Part shown: piece after piece, positions 23,922 to 33,060 of the stretch
How the letters are laid out: each line of letters begins with the position of its first letter
Position numbering within the stretch: position 1 is the stretch's first letter
Origin: Erysipelotrichaceae bacterium
GTDB taxonomy: Bacteria > Bacillota_I > Bacilli_A > Erysipelotrichales > Erysipelotrichaceae
Direction of reading: 5' to 3'
Length of the DNA: 36,767 nucleotides
NCBI GenBank assembly: GCA_019415435.1
Contig: DXZE01000018.1
Location: forward strand, 1 to 36,767
The notes under the pieces: model-generated
What the model was told of the DNA's origin: nothing
The model's database searches: none
What the model saw: the letters and a program-made list of their open reading frames with translations, nothing else
Translations under genes and position numbers: made by a program

Positions 23922-24952
23922 GAAAATTCCTCCTCATACTTCTTCAATACAGATAAAACAAGACTGTTTTCTTCTTCATTACCTATGGATATGCGGAAAG
24001 CATTACTGTTCTTATAGTCTCTGATCACAATATTCTTCTCTGCGAATAATTCCAGTAATCTTTCCTTATGATCACAGCAGCCATGCAGGAAGTTACCCTG
24101 GGATGGCCAAAAATGGATGGAAGTCAGTTCCTTTGCCTCCTGATATAAGGCATTGCGCATTTCTTGTATATGCTGGACATGTTTTATGACTTCATCATAG
24201 TGGGACAATACGATTTCGCCTATTTTCATTGTGACACTGTTTAATGCATATGGTACGGCAAGGGGTCTGATCGCATCCATGTTTTTCTTTGAAGAAATCA
24301 GGAAGCCAAGCCGGATACCAGCTAATGCATATGCTTTGGAAAGTGTTCTTGTAACATAGAGATTGTCATATTCAGATAATAAGTTAATGGAACTCTCTTC
24401 ATCTGAAAATTCAATATATGCTTCATCTACAATAACCGGAATATCTTTAAATTCTTTTAATATTTCCTGTATCTCTTTGGCATTCAGACAATTACCGGTC
24501 GGATTATTCGGACTAGAGAATACAACTAATGATGCATGTACATCTTTTCCCTTTTGAATAAAGGCTGTTATATCTAATGTACCATCATCATTTAACTGAA
24601 ACTTCTCTACTTCTGCTTCATAGGAGCTTGCATAATAATCATACATGGAAAAGTCCGGATCATAGGTATACAATACTTTTCCTTTACCAAGGAATGTACC
24701 AATCATTAAGCCAATCATCTGATCACTGCCATTTCCTGCCAGGATCATATCCGGATCAAGATGCATAACTTCTGCATAGGCCTTTCGGATATCTGTTTCA
24801 TCATTATCCGGATATCGGTTAAAGGCAATAGAAGGCAATGCTTCCTGTATCTCTTTGATAATCCTGGAAGAAAGATTTTCTGTACATTCATTGGCATTTA
24901 AGAGAATACCTTCCTGTCTGGCAGCCGCATATGTTTCAATTCTTTTTGTCAT
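23918..24952 (-). CDS. hisC: Histidinol-phosphate aminotransferase
   Basis: PLP class I/II aminotransferase. 344 residues. ANECTENLS substrate loop, NRYPDND, GNGSDQMI, SSPNNPTGN, and the PLP lysine in TLSKAYALAGIRLGF (about 211). No other aminotransferase specific for aromatic amino acids is in the window apart from serC; HisC paralogues can also transaminate aromatic keto acids, which is a possibility here. Overlaps hisD by 17 nt. Confidence 0.94.
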   Translation of the reverse strand: MTKRIETYAAARQEGILLNANECTENLSSRIIKEIQEALPSIAFNRYPDNDETDIRKAYAEVMHLDPDMILAGNGSDQMIGLMIGTFLGKGKVLYTYDPDFSMYDYYASSYEAEVEKFQLNDDGTLDITAFIQKGKDVHASLVVFSSPNNPTGNCLNAKEIQEILKEFKDIPVIVDEAYIEFSDEESSINLLSEYDNLYVTRTLSKAYALAGIRLGFLISSKKNMDAIRPLAVPYALNSVTMKIGEIVLSHYDEVIKHVQHIQEMRNALYQEAKELTSIHFWPSQGNFLHGCCDHKERLLELFAEKNIVIRDYKNSNAFRISIGNEEENSLVLSVLKKYEEEFS

Positions 24953-26228
24953 GCATTCTCACCTTCACTGCCATTGCGTGTCCATGCAGATGCTCGGCAT
25001 CTGCCATCGTCATAATATCTTCTGCATCATGCAAAAGTGCATCTTCCGTATAGTGCAGGAAACAGGATTTCTTTACAAATGCATCTACACCTAATGCAGA
25101 GGAGAATCTTGCCGTACCACTTGTCGGAAGTACATGGTTAGTACCGCCAAAGTAGTCCCCGATAGATTCACATGTATAGTAGCCTAAGAATACCGAACCT
25201 GCATTCTTGACTTCATTCAGATATGTCATTGGATCGGCAATGCATAGTTCCAGATGTTCTGGCGCAATGGCATTAGCGAAATCTATGCATTCATGTATAT
25301 CATCACAGATGATAGCCTTGCCATAGTTTTCTACTGATGCATAGGCAATCTTTTTTTTAGGAAGAACGGATAACTGTTTATCCAGCTCTTTATTTGTTTC
25401 ATCCAGTATCTTTCTTGATGTAGTTAAAAGAATAGGAGAAGCCATCGGATCATGTTCTGCCTGGGATAAAAGGTCCGCTGCAACAAAGGATGGATTTGCG
25501 CCTTCATCCGCAATTACAAGGATCTCGGAAGGTCCGGCAATCATATCAATATCAACTCTGCCATAGACCAGCTGCTTGGCCGATGCGACAAAGATATTAC
25601 CCGGTCCGACAATCTTATCTACAGACTGGATTGTTTCCGTGCCATAGGCTAAGGCACCGATTGCCTGGGCACCACCTGCTTTATAGATTTCATCTACGCC
25701 TGCTAACTTAGCCGCAAAAGCAATATTCGGATGTATCTTTCCTTCTTTATCTGGTGGTGTTACCATGACAATTCTTTTTACACCAGCTACCTTGGCAGGA
25801 ATAACATTCATTAAAACTGAACTTGGATATTGTGCTCTGCCGCCTGGTACATAGACACCTGCAGAAGCTAGAGGAATCACTCTCTGGCCAAGGTAAATCC
25901 CTTTATCCTTCTGCAATAAGAAAGACTGCTGTACCTGTGCCTTATGGAAATAGACAATGTTCTCCTTTGCCTTTTTCATAGCTTCCATAAAAGCAGGATC
26001 GCATTGACTGATGGCTTCATTGAGTTCCTCTTTACTGACTTTTAAATCCTGAAGATCAACGCCATCAAACTGCTTTGTATACTTACGTACAGCTTCATCA
26101 CCATGTTCCTTTACATCCGCAAGAATAGCCGCCGATTTGTTTCTGATATCTTCTGATATCTCCTGACTGCGGGAATCCAGATACTGACGCAATTGTGCAT
26201 GGTTTCTTTTATCAATTTCCTTAAGCAT
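24936..26228 (-). CDS. hisD: Histidinol dehydrogenase
   Basis: Zn- and NAD-dependent four-electron oxidation of histidinol to histidine, the last steps. 430 residues. PLASAGVYVPGGRAQYPSSVLMN, GAQAIGALAYGTETI, KIVGPGNIFVA, DMIAGPSEILVIADE, SQAEHDP, and APEHLEL. Overlaps hisG by 8 nt. Confidence 0.97.
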   Translation of the reverse strand: MLKEIDKRNHAQLRQYLDSRSQEISEDIRNKSAAILADVKEHGDEAVRKYTKQFDGVDLQDLKVSKEELNEAISQCDPAFMEAMKKAKENIVYFHKAQVQQSFLLQKDKGIYLGQRVIPLASAGVYVPGGRAQYPSSVLMNVIPAKVAGVKRIVMVTPPDKEGKIHPNIAFAAKLAGVDEIYKAGGAQAIGALAYGTETIQSVDKIVGPGNIFVASAKQLVYGRVDIDMIAGPSEILVIADEGANPSFVAADLLSQAEHDPMASPILLTTSRKILDETNKELDKQLSVLPKKKIAYASVENYGKAIICDDIHECIDFANAIAPEHLELCIADPMTYLNEVKNAGSVFLGYYTCESIGDYFGGTNHVLPTSGTARFSSALGVDAFVKKSCFLHYTEDALLHDAEDIMTMADAEHLHGHAMAVKVRMHDKKN

Positions 26229-26853
26229 GATCTCTCACCTCTTTCAAACCATTCAATAGTGACATGACTTCATCTTTCTTTAACTTAAATGCACTTTTAT
26301 TCACAATAGCACGTGCACTGACCGGACATACTGTGTCATAGACAACCAGACCATTTTCCTTTAAGGTTGTACCGGTTTCCATAATGTCGACAATACCATC
26401 GCATAAGCCTAAAACCGGTCCCAGTTCCACAGAACCTTCTATCTTGATAATCTCTACTTCTAATCCCTGACGATGGAAGTAGGCTGCTGTAATATTCGGA
26501 TACTTTGTACCAATACGAATATGTCCGACTAACTCCAGCGGATTATGATCTATTAATCCTGCTAAGACAAATTTACAGATACCTTCTTTCAGATCCAGAA
26601 GTTCATAACAGTCATGTTCTTTTTCCATTAAGGTATCTTTACCTACAATACCAATATCTGCTACACCATGTTCTACATAAGTAATAACATCTGCAGGTTT
26701 TGCCAGGAAGTAACGGATATCTTTCTTTGTATCATAGAACACCAATGCCCTGCCTTTATCCAGCAATGGTTCTACGCCATAGTGCATTTTTGATAACATG
26801 GCTACTGTAGACTTCTCTAATCTTCCCTTGGTAAGAGCTATTGAAAGACTCAT
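26221..26853 (-). CDS. hisG: ATP phosphoribosyltransferase catalytic subunit, short form
   Basis: First step, ATP plus PRPP. At 210 residues it lacks the C-terminal regulatory domain and therefore needs HisZ, encoded directly upstream. LTKGRLEKSTV at the N-terminus, VEHGVADIGIVGKDTL, and the PRPP loop VDIMETGTTLKENGL. ATGA overlap with hisZ. Confidence 0.96.
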   Translation of the reverse strand: MSLSIALTKGRLEKSTVAMLSKMHYGVEPLLDKGRALVFYDTKKDIRYFLAKPADVITYVEHGVADIGIVGKDTLMEKEHDCYELLDLKEGICKFVLAGLIDHNPLELVGHIRIGTKYPNITAAYFHRQGLEVEIIKIEGSVELGPVLGLCDGIVDIMETGTTLKENGLVVYDTVCPVSARAIVNKSAFKLKKDEVMSLLNGLKEVRDHA

Positions 26854-27959
26854 AGCACAACCTCCATTTTATCTTTATCCCATGGGCAGAGACATACTGC
26901 ATAATCTTTCTGCAGTTCCTTTGCCTTTAAAATAGCTTCTGTTTCCTTTCCTCTTGGATAATATACATACGCTCTTTTATCATCCTGGTTATGAACTGAA
27001 GTATCGAGCAGATAATCCAGTTTTACAGAAAAACCGCAGGCAGGAAGGTCTCTGCCAAACTTTTTCAATAAGTTATCATATCTGCCGCCGGATAATACAG
27101 AAGTACCGATATCTTTAACATAAGCTTCAAAGATGATGCCAGTATAGTAATCTAAATGCGGTACCTTACCGAAATCAAAGGTTACATAAGATCCATATCC
27201 CAGCTGATCCAGCTGTTCATACAGTTTCTGCATCTTCTCTACTTCCTTCTTCAGATCATCATTGAAGGAGATATCCATCACATCATCAAAGATACGATGA
27301 TCACCAGCAGCTAATGGCAGCTGCTGGAAGAAGGAAACTGCTTTCTCTTCTAAGGATAATGTCTTTAAGAATTCCTCTAAATCTACTAAAGATTTTTCAT
27401 CAATCAGTTCTGCCAGATGTCTTCTGTCTTCTTTATTGATATGGACGCTGTCACATGCTTTTTCAAAGAAAGAACTGCGTCCTATTTCTAACTGAAAACT
27501 ATCTCCTGCTAAAGCCTTCATAACATCTAAAGCAGTCACAAGCACTTCCAGATCGCCGCTTTCATCAATACCGATTAATTCAATGCCGCAGTCTGTTACT
27601 TCATTGCGTTTGCCCGCAAAGGCATGTCTGACCCGGAATACATCATTGCAATAAGAGATACGGAATGGAGGCTGTGCATTAGCAAACTTGGAAGCACATA
27701 CTCTTGCGATCGGAACGGTCATATCTTCACGCAAGACAAGCATATGCCCCTGCTGGTCAAAGAAACGATACATTTCTTCACTCTTCACATCCGCAAAAGC
27801 ATTGGCATAGGTAGTGAAGTATTCAATAGCCGGAGTTGATATTTTCTGATAGCCATAAGCCTGAAATACAGCTTCTGTTTTCTTTTCCAGTGTGTCTTTC
27901 GCCGCAAGTTCTGCCGGCATTAAGTCTCTCATACCCTGTGGTATTCTGATTTCTGACAT
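26850..27959 (-). CDS. hisZ: ATP phosphoribosyltransferase regulatory subunit (HisRS-like)
   Basis: Class II aminoacyl-tRNA-synthetase paralogue that activates short HisG and carries feedback control by histidine. 369 residues. GMRDLMPAELAAKDTLE, motif 2 region RISYCNDVFRVRHAF, ALDVMKAL, YYTGIIFEAYVKD and LSGGRYDNL. It lacks the anticodon-binding domain of true HisRS. First structural gene of the his operon, 14 nt after the leader terminator, with AAGGAGG. Confidence 0.94.
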   Translation of the reverse strand: MSEIRIPQGMRDLMPAELAAKDTLEKKTEAVFQAYGYQKISTPAIEYFTTYANAFADVKSEEMYRFFDQQGHMLVLREDMTVPIARVCASKFANAQPPFRISYCNDVFRVRHAFAGKRNEVTDCGIELIGIDESGDLEVLVTALDVMKALAGDSFQLEIGRSSFFEKACDSVHINKEDRRHLAELIDEKSLVDLEEFLKTLSLEEKAVSFFQQLPLAAGDHRIFDDVMDISFNDDLKKEVEKMQKLYEQLDQLGYGSYVTFDFGKVPHLDYYTGIIFEAYVKDIGTSVLSGGRYDNLLKKFGRDLPACGFSVKLDYLLDTSVHNQDDKRAYVYYPRGKETEAILKAKELQKDYAVCLCPWDKDKMEVVL

Positions 27960-27973
27960 ATACCCTCCTTATC

Positions 27974-28228
27974 AAAAAAGACGTCCCTGTATATCGGGAC
28001 GTCTTTCAAACGTGGTTCCACCTGACTTCACTGTTATCTCACAATAACAGCCTCACTAAGTTGTATAAACAACTCTGACATCTAACGCATGTCTGACGGA
28101 TTACCCTACTGTTATTTCAGATAACCGGCTCAGGAATGTGATTCCACAGATATTCTGTACTTCTTTTCACCAGATTGAAGCTCTCTTATGACAGAACCTT
28201 CTGTTTCAGTTTCCTTCTTTGCTTTTAT
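27974..28228 (-). promoter_or_regulatory. Histidine T-box leader of the his operon
   Basis: The minus strand carries the T-box AGGTGGAACCACG at 28011-28023 and a terminator GACGTCCC/GGGACGTC with six T at 27974-28006. Upstream are the Stem I signatures AGAGAGC and GGTGAAAA. The specifier region reads GAATCACATTCCTGAG; CAC (28138-28140) fits His. Uncharged tRNA-His would stabilise the antiterminator and allow hisZ transcription. Confidence 0.92.
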
Positions 28229-28234
28229 GAAGTC

Positions 28235-28263
28235 ATCATACCTGTTAAGAAAATGCAAGTCAA
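28235..28263 (-). promoter_or_regulatory. Promoter of the his operon
   Basis: TTGACT, 17-nt spacer, TATGAT on the minus strand, near-consensus. The predicted start is near 28228. Confidence 0.85.
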
Positions 28264-28282
28264 TCTTTATTTTGAATAATTT

Positions 28283-30946
28283 TCATTTCTTATGTAAACT
28301 TTTCATTTTCAAAAAGAGTAATATTGATGCGGTTAAAATAATTACTTCTGCGATCAGAAATGGTTTTGATGGTCTCTTTGTTTCCGCATGATCTGCAGTC
28401 TTTTCAGGTAGTTTTGTTTTTACGGTATCCATATTGCGATAGCGTATCTGCAGAACCGGTATCTTGTCAGGCATCGATTCCGGAATATGACATACAATAT
28501 CTGTCTGATTCATCTGATAACCCTCCGGTGTCACTCTTTCATGGATAGTATATGATTCACCCGGTTTCAGCCAGCTTCCGGATAAATGAATATCACCATG
28601 ATTTTCAAATTGTGTAACCAGTCTGCCATTACGATCCTTTACTTCAAACAAACCACCTTTAATCGGTTCGCCATATTTATTGATTAACTGCACGATTAAC
28701 TCTGCTTTATGTGCTTCGGTATTCTGTTGAAACTGCCAGCTTTTGTAAGGATCGATATGGATCGGATAAACATCCGGATTACGATAGCAGTACTCTGGTG
28801 CTTCTTCCTGTTTTAACCAATAATCACCCTTTAACATTTCAAAGGAAAGAGAACCATCTTTATCTGTCACTTTATCACATGACTTCTGATTAGCATCCTT
28901 AGCCATATGGGTACAGTCTTTATCTGTATAGAGCTTCCATCTGCCTCCTGTAATGATATTTCCATCACATAACTCTGACATGGTCATGACTGCATAAGGA
29001 TTTAGTTTTAAAGAAGAAGATGTCACTGCATCTGTATCCTTTTCACTTGTTTTCAAAGAAACTTCCTTATTCCTGATTTTGTAAAGACCAGTCGGAACGT
29101 TTTCCATTACGATACGATAGGTATGTCCGGCTCTGATCTGGTCGTTAAATTCCTGCCTTGCTAAACTGTCTTCTCCCTGTGAAATAAAACTACCTATATC
29201 TTTTCCATCTTCATCTTTGATTAAAAGTTTTGCGCCTTTAATGTGATGCCCGTTTTCATCTTCTACAAGGATTTTCGCATCTGGTCTTTTTAAATGTATC
29301 TCTATTCTGTTTTCAAATGGTTTATCTGCGGATAAAGTCACTTTCTTTGGATCACTATGACAATACTGTTCTTTGTCTTTTACCAAAAGCCAGTATGTAC
29401 CGGCATAGAGATTCATAATAGAAGATGCATCTGCCTTCTTACCAGTGATATCCACTGCTTCCTTCGTACATTCCGCATCTCTGTAGATTCCTGCTAAAGC
29501 AGGATTTACCTTTTTATCATCGGTCTTTGCGATAACAGAAAGATGATAATAGCGTCTGTGTTTTGTATAGATATGATAGTTCAGACTTTCTCCATCAATA
29601 CTGAAAGGAACGTCTTTCATTGAGATATAGCCTTCAGGTGACTTTACTTCATGAAGGATATAGGATTGATTATCTGCTAGCGGTGTAATCTGTACGCCTT
29701 CTTTCATTTCAAAGGATTGTTTGATATTTCCTTTGGCATCCAGGATCTGATACTGTCCTCCTATTACAAGCTTATTTGTTTCCTGATCCATCATAGAAAC
29801 ATCAATTGCAAAGGCAGAAAGAGGGATATCCATCTGTATTGGTTCTACATGGTAGTCTGTTGTTTCAAACTGCAATTCCTGCAAGCCATGATAGCCTTCA
29901 GGCCAGTTTACTGGCTTTACATGATATGTTTTATCTCTTTCCAGAAGAACTGTATCTTTTGAAGCATATGTCTCTGAACCACCAATCAGTATATTTCCTG
30001 CAAGGTCTTTCTGACTCTCAGCATCTTTCAAACTGATAACAGCCTGTACAGGAACATCCTTATGTTCAAAGGCAATACCATCTTTACCAATATCCAGCGT
30101 ATATACCTTTGGATCCAGGTAATGATAGGATTCTGTATCTTCTTCTTTCAGATAATACTTTCCTGTATCTATGAAAGCTGATGCCTTTCCTTCTTCATTC
30201 ATAACAAGATGTATTTCCTGATCATAGATATCTGATACCGGTTTCTCACAAGTTTCATCCTCATACAAGCCAAATACTGATCCTTTGGCAGGCGTATCAT
30301 CATACAGTTTATTAGTAATCTGTATCTCTGCATAAGGTATAGCTTCAAGAGAATATGTACGCTGTTTCTGATCCTGTGCATATTTCTCTGTTTCTACTTT
30401 CAAAGGTTTTGCATAATAGCCTTCATCCATATCGATTGCGGAGATGATATACGTCGTACCTGCTTTCAGCTTTACTTTTTCATCATTCATGAGTGGATAA
30501 GAGAATCTTTCACTCATCCAGTCCGCAATTACTGTATCGTTTTCAGCTTCCTTTAACTGTAAATGTGCAGTGATTCTTTCATCACCTTTTACCATTCCAA
30601 AGCGCAGCTGAATCTTATCCTTGTTAATTGTAAGTGAATCTTTGGTTACGTAACGTAGTGCATCATCCTGATACCAGCCGTCTGGTGTACCTGTTTCTTT
30701 CAGCCAGAAAGCATTCTGCTGAAGCTGTACAGATGCATTTCCTTTATCATCCGTCTTCAGCAGAATCTGCTTTCCATTTCCATCCATAATTGGCTTTTCA
30801 CATGAACGGTCTTCATACAATCCATAGCTGACATCAGAGACATCGCCATTTACATGGATTGTAAAGTCATGTACAGATGCTTTCTCTACAGGTGAAAGAA
30901 TGTACAGAGCTGATATCATGATGCCTGATATCAGTTTACCGATCAT
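28283..30946 (-). CDS. Large surface protein with SpaA/prealbumin-like repeats and C-terminal membrane anchor
   Basis: 887 residues. Probable signal peptide at 1-24 (hydrophobic ISGIMISALYIL). A chain of beta modules of two alternating types follows. Four type-A modules start with (G/K)(L/I)YxDxxC (about residues 41, 225, 485 and 672) and contain (Y/F)WLKxE-like strands. Type-B modules end in the prealbumin/SpaA signature ExxxPEGY (for example HEVKSPEGY, HERVTPEGY). A C-terminal hydrophobic anchor (about 862-881) is followed by KMKSLHKK. No LPXTG is present; only LPEKTA occurs, too far from the anchor. Likely a cell-surface stalk or adhesin-like protein. ATGA overlap with the SSB-like gene upstream. 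No terminator is seen before the his promoter. Confidence 0.75.
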   Translation of the reverse strand: MIGKLISGIMISALYILSPVEKASVHDFTIHVNGDVSDVSYGLYEDRSCEKPIMDGNGKQILLKTDDKGNASVQLQQNAFWLKETGTPDGWYQDDALRYVTKDSLTINKDKIQLRFGMVKGDERITAHLQLKEAENDTVIADWMSERFSYPLMNDEKVKLKAGTTYIISAIDMDEGYYAKPLKVETEKYAQDQKQRTYSLEAIPYAEIQITNKLYDDTPAKGSVFGLYEDETCEKPVSDIYDQEIHLVMNEEGKASAFIDTGKYYLKEEDTESYHYLDPKVYTLDIGKDGIAFEHKDVPVQAVISLKDAESQKDLAGNILIGGSETYASKDTVLLERDKTYHVKPVNWPEGYHGLQELQFETTDYHVEPIQMDIPLSAFAIDVSMMDQETNKLVIGGQYQILDAKGNIKQSFEMKEGVQITPLADNQSYILHEVKSPEGYISMKDVPFSIDGESLNYHIYTKHRRYYHLSVIAKTDDKKVNPALAGIYRDAECTKEAVDITGKKADASSIMNLYAGTYWLLVKDKEQYCHSDPKKVTLSADKPFENRIEIHLKRPDAKILVEDENGHHIKGAKLLIKDEDGKDIGSFISQGEDSLARQEFNDQIRAGHTYRIVMENVPTGLYKIRNKEVSLKTSEKDTDAVTSSSLKLNPYAVMTMSELCDGNIITGGRWKLYTDKDCTHMAKDANQKSCDKVTDKDGSLSFEMLKGDYWLKQEEAPEYCYRNPDVYPIHIDPYKSWQFQQNTEAHKAELIVQLINKYGEPIKGGLFEVKDRNGRLVTQFENHGDIHLSGSWLKPGESYTIHERVTPEGYQMNQTDIVCHIPESMPDKIPVLQIRYRNMDTVKTKLPEKTADHAETKRPSKPFLIAEVIILTASILLFLKMKSLHKK

Positions 30947-31311
30947 GCCATCATCTCCGCCTTACCTAAGCTTTCCATTTCACCAGGAATAATTTCATCA
31001 CCTTCAGTTGGTATTTCAACATCATCCGCAATGATCTTGGTGATCCACTTCATTGTGCCATCAGCACCTTCATACTTGCTGGTGCGTACAGATCCTTTGA
31101 TTGTAATACGATCCTGTGCACGGAAGCATTTCTGGAACTTATCTGCCGTATCTCCAAAGGCATTGACAAACAGATAGTCAGATGCCTTGGAAGGCTGCGG
31201 ATGCTGGGTACGAACCGTAAACATAGCCATAGGCTGATTGTTTCTGGTCATACCGCATCTAGGGTCATTCATGATAGTTCCTGTGATTGTAACGAGATTT
31301 GTGTCTTTCAT
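30943..31311 (-). CDS. Single-stranded DNA-binding (SSB-like OB-fold) protein
   Basis: 122 residues from the ATG at 31311. The ORF extends 4 codons further, but GGAGG lies within those codons and is the ribosome site. The OB fold resembles SSB: VTITGTIMNDPRCGMTRNNQPMAMFTVRT, YLFVNAFGDTADKFQKCFRAQDRITIKGSVRTSKYE, and TKIIADDVEI. It has no acidic DDDIPF tip, so protein-interaction functions of housekeeping SSB are probably missing; the main ssb is likely elsewhere. It is cotranscribed with a surface protein gene, a surprising pair. Confidence 0.82.
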   Translation of the reverse strand: MKDTNLVTITGTIMNDPRCGMTRNNQPMAMFTVRTQHPQPSKASDYLFVNAFGDTADKFQKCFRAQDRITIKGSVRTSKYEGADGTMKWITKIIADDVEIPTEGDEIIPGEMESLGKAEMMA

Positions 31312-31394
31312 ATTTACCTCCATCAGACTTATCGTCTCTGTAATAAATATTTGTAGAAAAATCGCAAATCCCCCAAAATTTTTTTAAAAAGTTT

Positions 31395-31427
31395 AAAAAA
31401 AACTGATTCTGCGTTAACAGAATCAGT
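31395..31427 (-). terminator. Terminator of the radical SAM gene
   Basis: ACTGATTCTG / CAGAATCAGT perfect 10-bp stem with a 6-nt loop, followed by eight T on the minus strand, 9 nt after the stop. Confidence 0.88.
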
Positions 31428-31435
31428 AATTCTCT

Positions 31436-32947
31436 TTAGATATTGGACTGCTCTGGTGCATTGATATCTGTATCAATGTGTTCGGTACCATCCGCATGTT
31501 CAAATGCAGCAAGTTCCGGATGTTCTCTCTTTTCCTTTGTATAGTTTTCATAAGCAGGCTTCTTATGCTTCTCTTCAGCCCAGACCTCATCCGCAACCGG
31601 TTTCCATGCTTCAGCATAAGCCTTTGTCTTGGAAACAAGATGTTCAACCTCTTCCGGAGATTCCTCATTTGTCTGATGAGCACCTGTCTTATGTACCATT
31701 TCAACAAGAAGGTCTGGATTTTCAAGCATTGGGCATGGTCTCAGATGGTTTCTGTTGAAAGGCTGTCCTTCATGGTATGCCATGAATAACGGACTCTGCA
31801 GCATTTCAAGAATAGAAGAATCCTTGATATTGCAGTTAGAGAAGTGAATAAATACACATGGCTCTGCATCACCATTGGAGTTGATATGGAAATAGTTTCT
31901 GCCGCCGGCAATGCAGCCGCCAACATACTCACCATCATTCTGGAAGTCCATTGGGAAGAATTCGATATTGCAATCTTCGCTTCTGATAAAACGGATTCTT
32001 TCAATCATATACTTTCTCTGTTCTGGTGTCGGCATCAGTTCAGGAACAGCATTATTTCCAACTGGCATCAGATGGAAGTAGAAGCCGTAATGAGCACCCT
32101 TCTCTGCTAACAGATTGAAGAAATCATCAGATGTAACTGCTTCGATATTTGCTCTTGTGTAGCAGATAGATGTACCGAAGACAATACCGTATTCCTTTAA
32201 CAGATCCATAGCCTTCATAACCGCAGCATAATGACCTGTACCACGTCTTGCATCGTTTGTATCTGGTGTACCTTCAATAGAAAGCATGAAGGACAGATTG
32301 CCAAGCTTCTGGATCTTCTTGCATAATTCTTCATCGATTAATGTAGAGTTGGAATATGCAACGAAGAAGCAGTCATTGTGCTTTTCACAAAGCTTTAATA
32401 CATCCTGCTTTCTGACCATAGGCTCGCCGCCGGTTAACATATACAGATGAACACCTAAAGCCTTGCCTTCTGTAACAATCTTATCCATCTCTTCATAAGT
32501 CAGAGAAGACTTGCGGCCATATGTACCAGACCAACATCCTACACAATGCATGTTGCATGCCATTGTCGGGTCAAACAGAATCAGCCAAGGAATATTGCAG
32601 TTGTACTTCTTTCTGTTTTCACGAATTGTCTTTGTGCCTCTGAAGAATGCTTCATAGCCAAGATCCAGAAGCATCATCTTTGCATAATGCGGATCAGTAT
32701 CATCAATAATGTGGTTGATCATGCGCATCCATCTGTTGTTTGGATTAGAAACATATTTTCTGACAGCCTCAAATGTTTCAGGCTTTGCGTCAGTATAGAA
32801 TTTCTGAGCCATATCAACGATAGAAAGATAAGTTTCTGTTCTTTCATCGTAATCGTTGGCCTTATTCAGTTTCTTTAATAAGTTATCAATTACTGCACCA
32901 ACAGCAGCACGTTCTGCTGTATGTTTTGCATTTTCTATTACTGCCAT
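31436..32947 (-). CDS. Radical SAM protein with SPASM-like Cys region
   Basis: 503 residues from the ATG at 32947 (GGGAGGAG 6 nt upstream); a longer frame to 32971 is not preferred. The 4Fe-4S/SAM motif is CNMHCVGC at about 130, followed by the GGEP motif (LTGGEP) and LSIEGTPDTNDARRGTG. The barrel ends with GGCIAGGRNYFHINSNGDAEPCVFIHFSNC, a SPASM/twitch-like segment that could hold an auxiliary cluster. The last ~100 residues are charged and Glu/Lys/Ala-rich. The substrate is not evident; there is no peptide precursor gene next to it. Monocistronic with a strong terminator. Confidence 0.82.
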   Translation of the reverse strand: MAVIENAKHTAERAAVGAVIDNLLKKLNKANDYDERTETYLSIVDMAQKFYTDAKPETFEAVRKYVSNPNNRWMRMINHIIDDTDPHYAKMMLLDLGYEAFFRGTKTIRENRKKYNCNIPWLILFDPTMACNMHCVGCWSGTYGRKSSLTYEEMDKIVTEGKALGVHLYMLTGGEPMVRKQDVLKLCEKHNDCFFVAYSNSTLIDEELCKKIQKLGNLSFMLSIEGTPDTNDARRGTGHYAAVMKAMDLLKEYGIVFGTSICYTRANIEAVTSDDFFNLLAEKGAHYGFYFHLMPVGNNAVPELMPTPEQRKYMIERIRFIRSEDCNIEFFPMDFQNDGEYVGGCIAGGRNYFHINSNGDAEPCVFIHFSNCNIKDSSILEMLQSPLFMAYHEGQPFNRNHLRPCPMLENPDLLVEMVHKTGAHQTNEESPEEVEHLVSKTKAYAEAWKPVADEVWAEEKHKKPAYENYTKEKREHPELAAFEHADGTEHIDTDINAPEQSNI

Positions 32948-33060
32948 ACTTTCTCCTCCCACGTATTGCACTTTACTAATAACAAGCGTAACTTTACCAC
33001 GGGTTGAATCATAAAGTCCAATATTTGCTCAGAATTTCAGTATACAGATGTGAAAAAACG

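Noticed and set aside
28283..28330. LPXTG sorting signal in the surface protein
   Set aside because: No LPXTG occurs; LPEKTA is too far from the hydrophobic anchor.
31423..31725. Basic Arg-rich 100-residue ORF on the minus strand
   Set aside because: It is an out-of-frame shadow of the radical SAM coding sequence.
32948..33060. Promoter of the radical SAM gene (TTGGAC ... TAAAGT)
   Set aside because: The spacer is 19 nt and alternatives are equally weak, so no site could be chosen.
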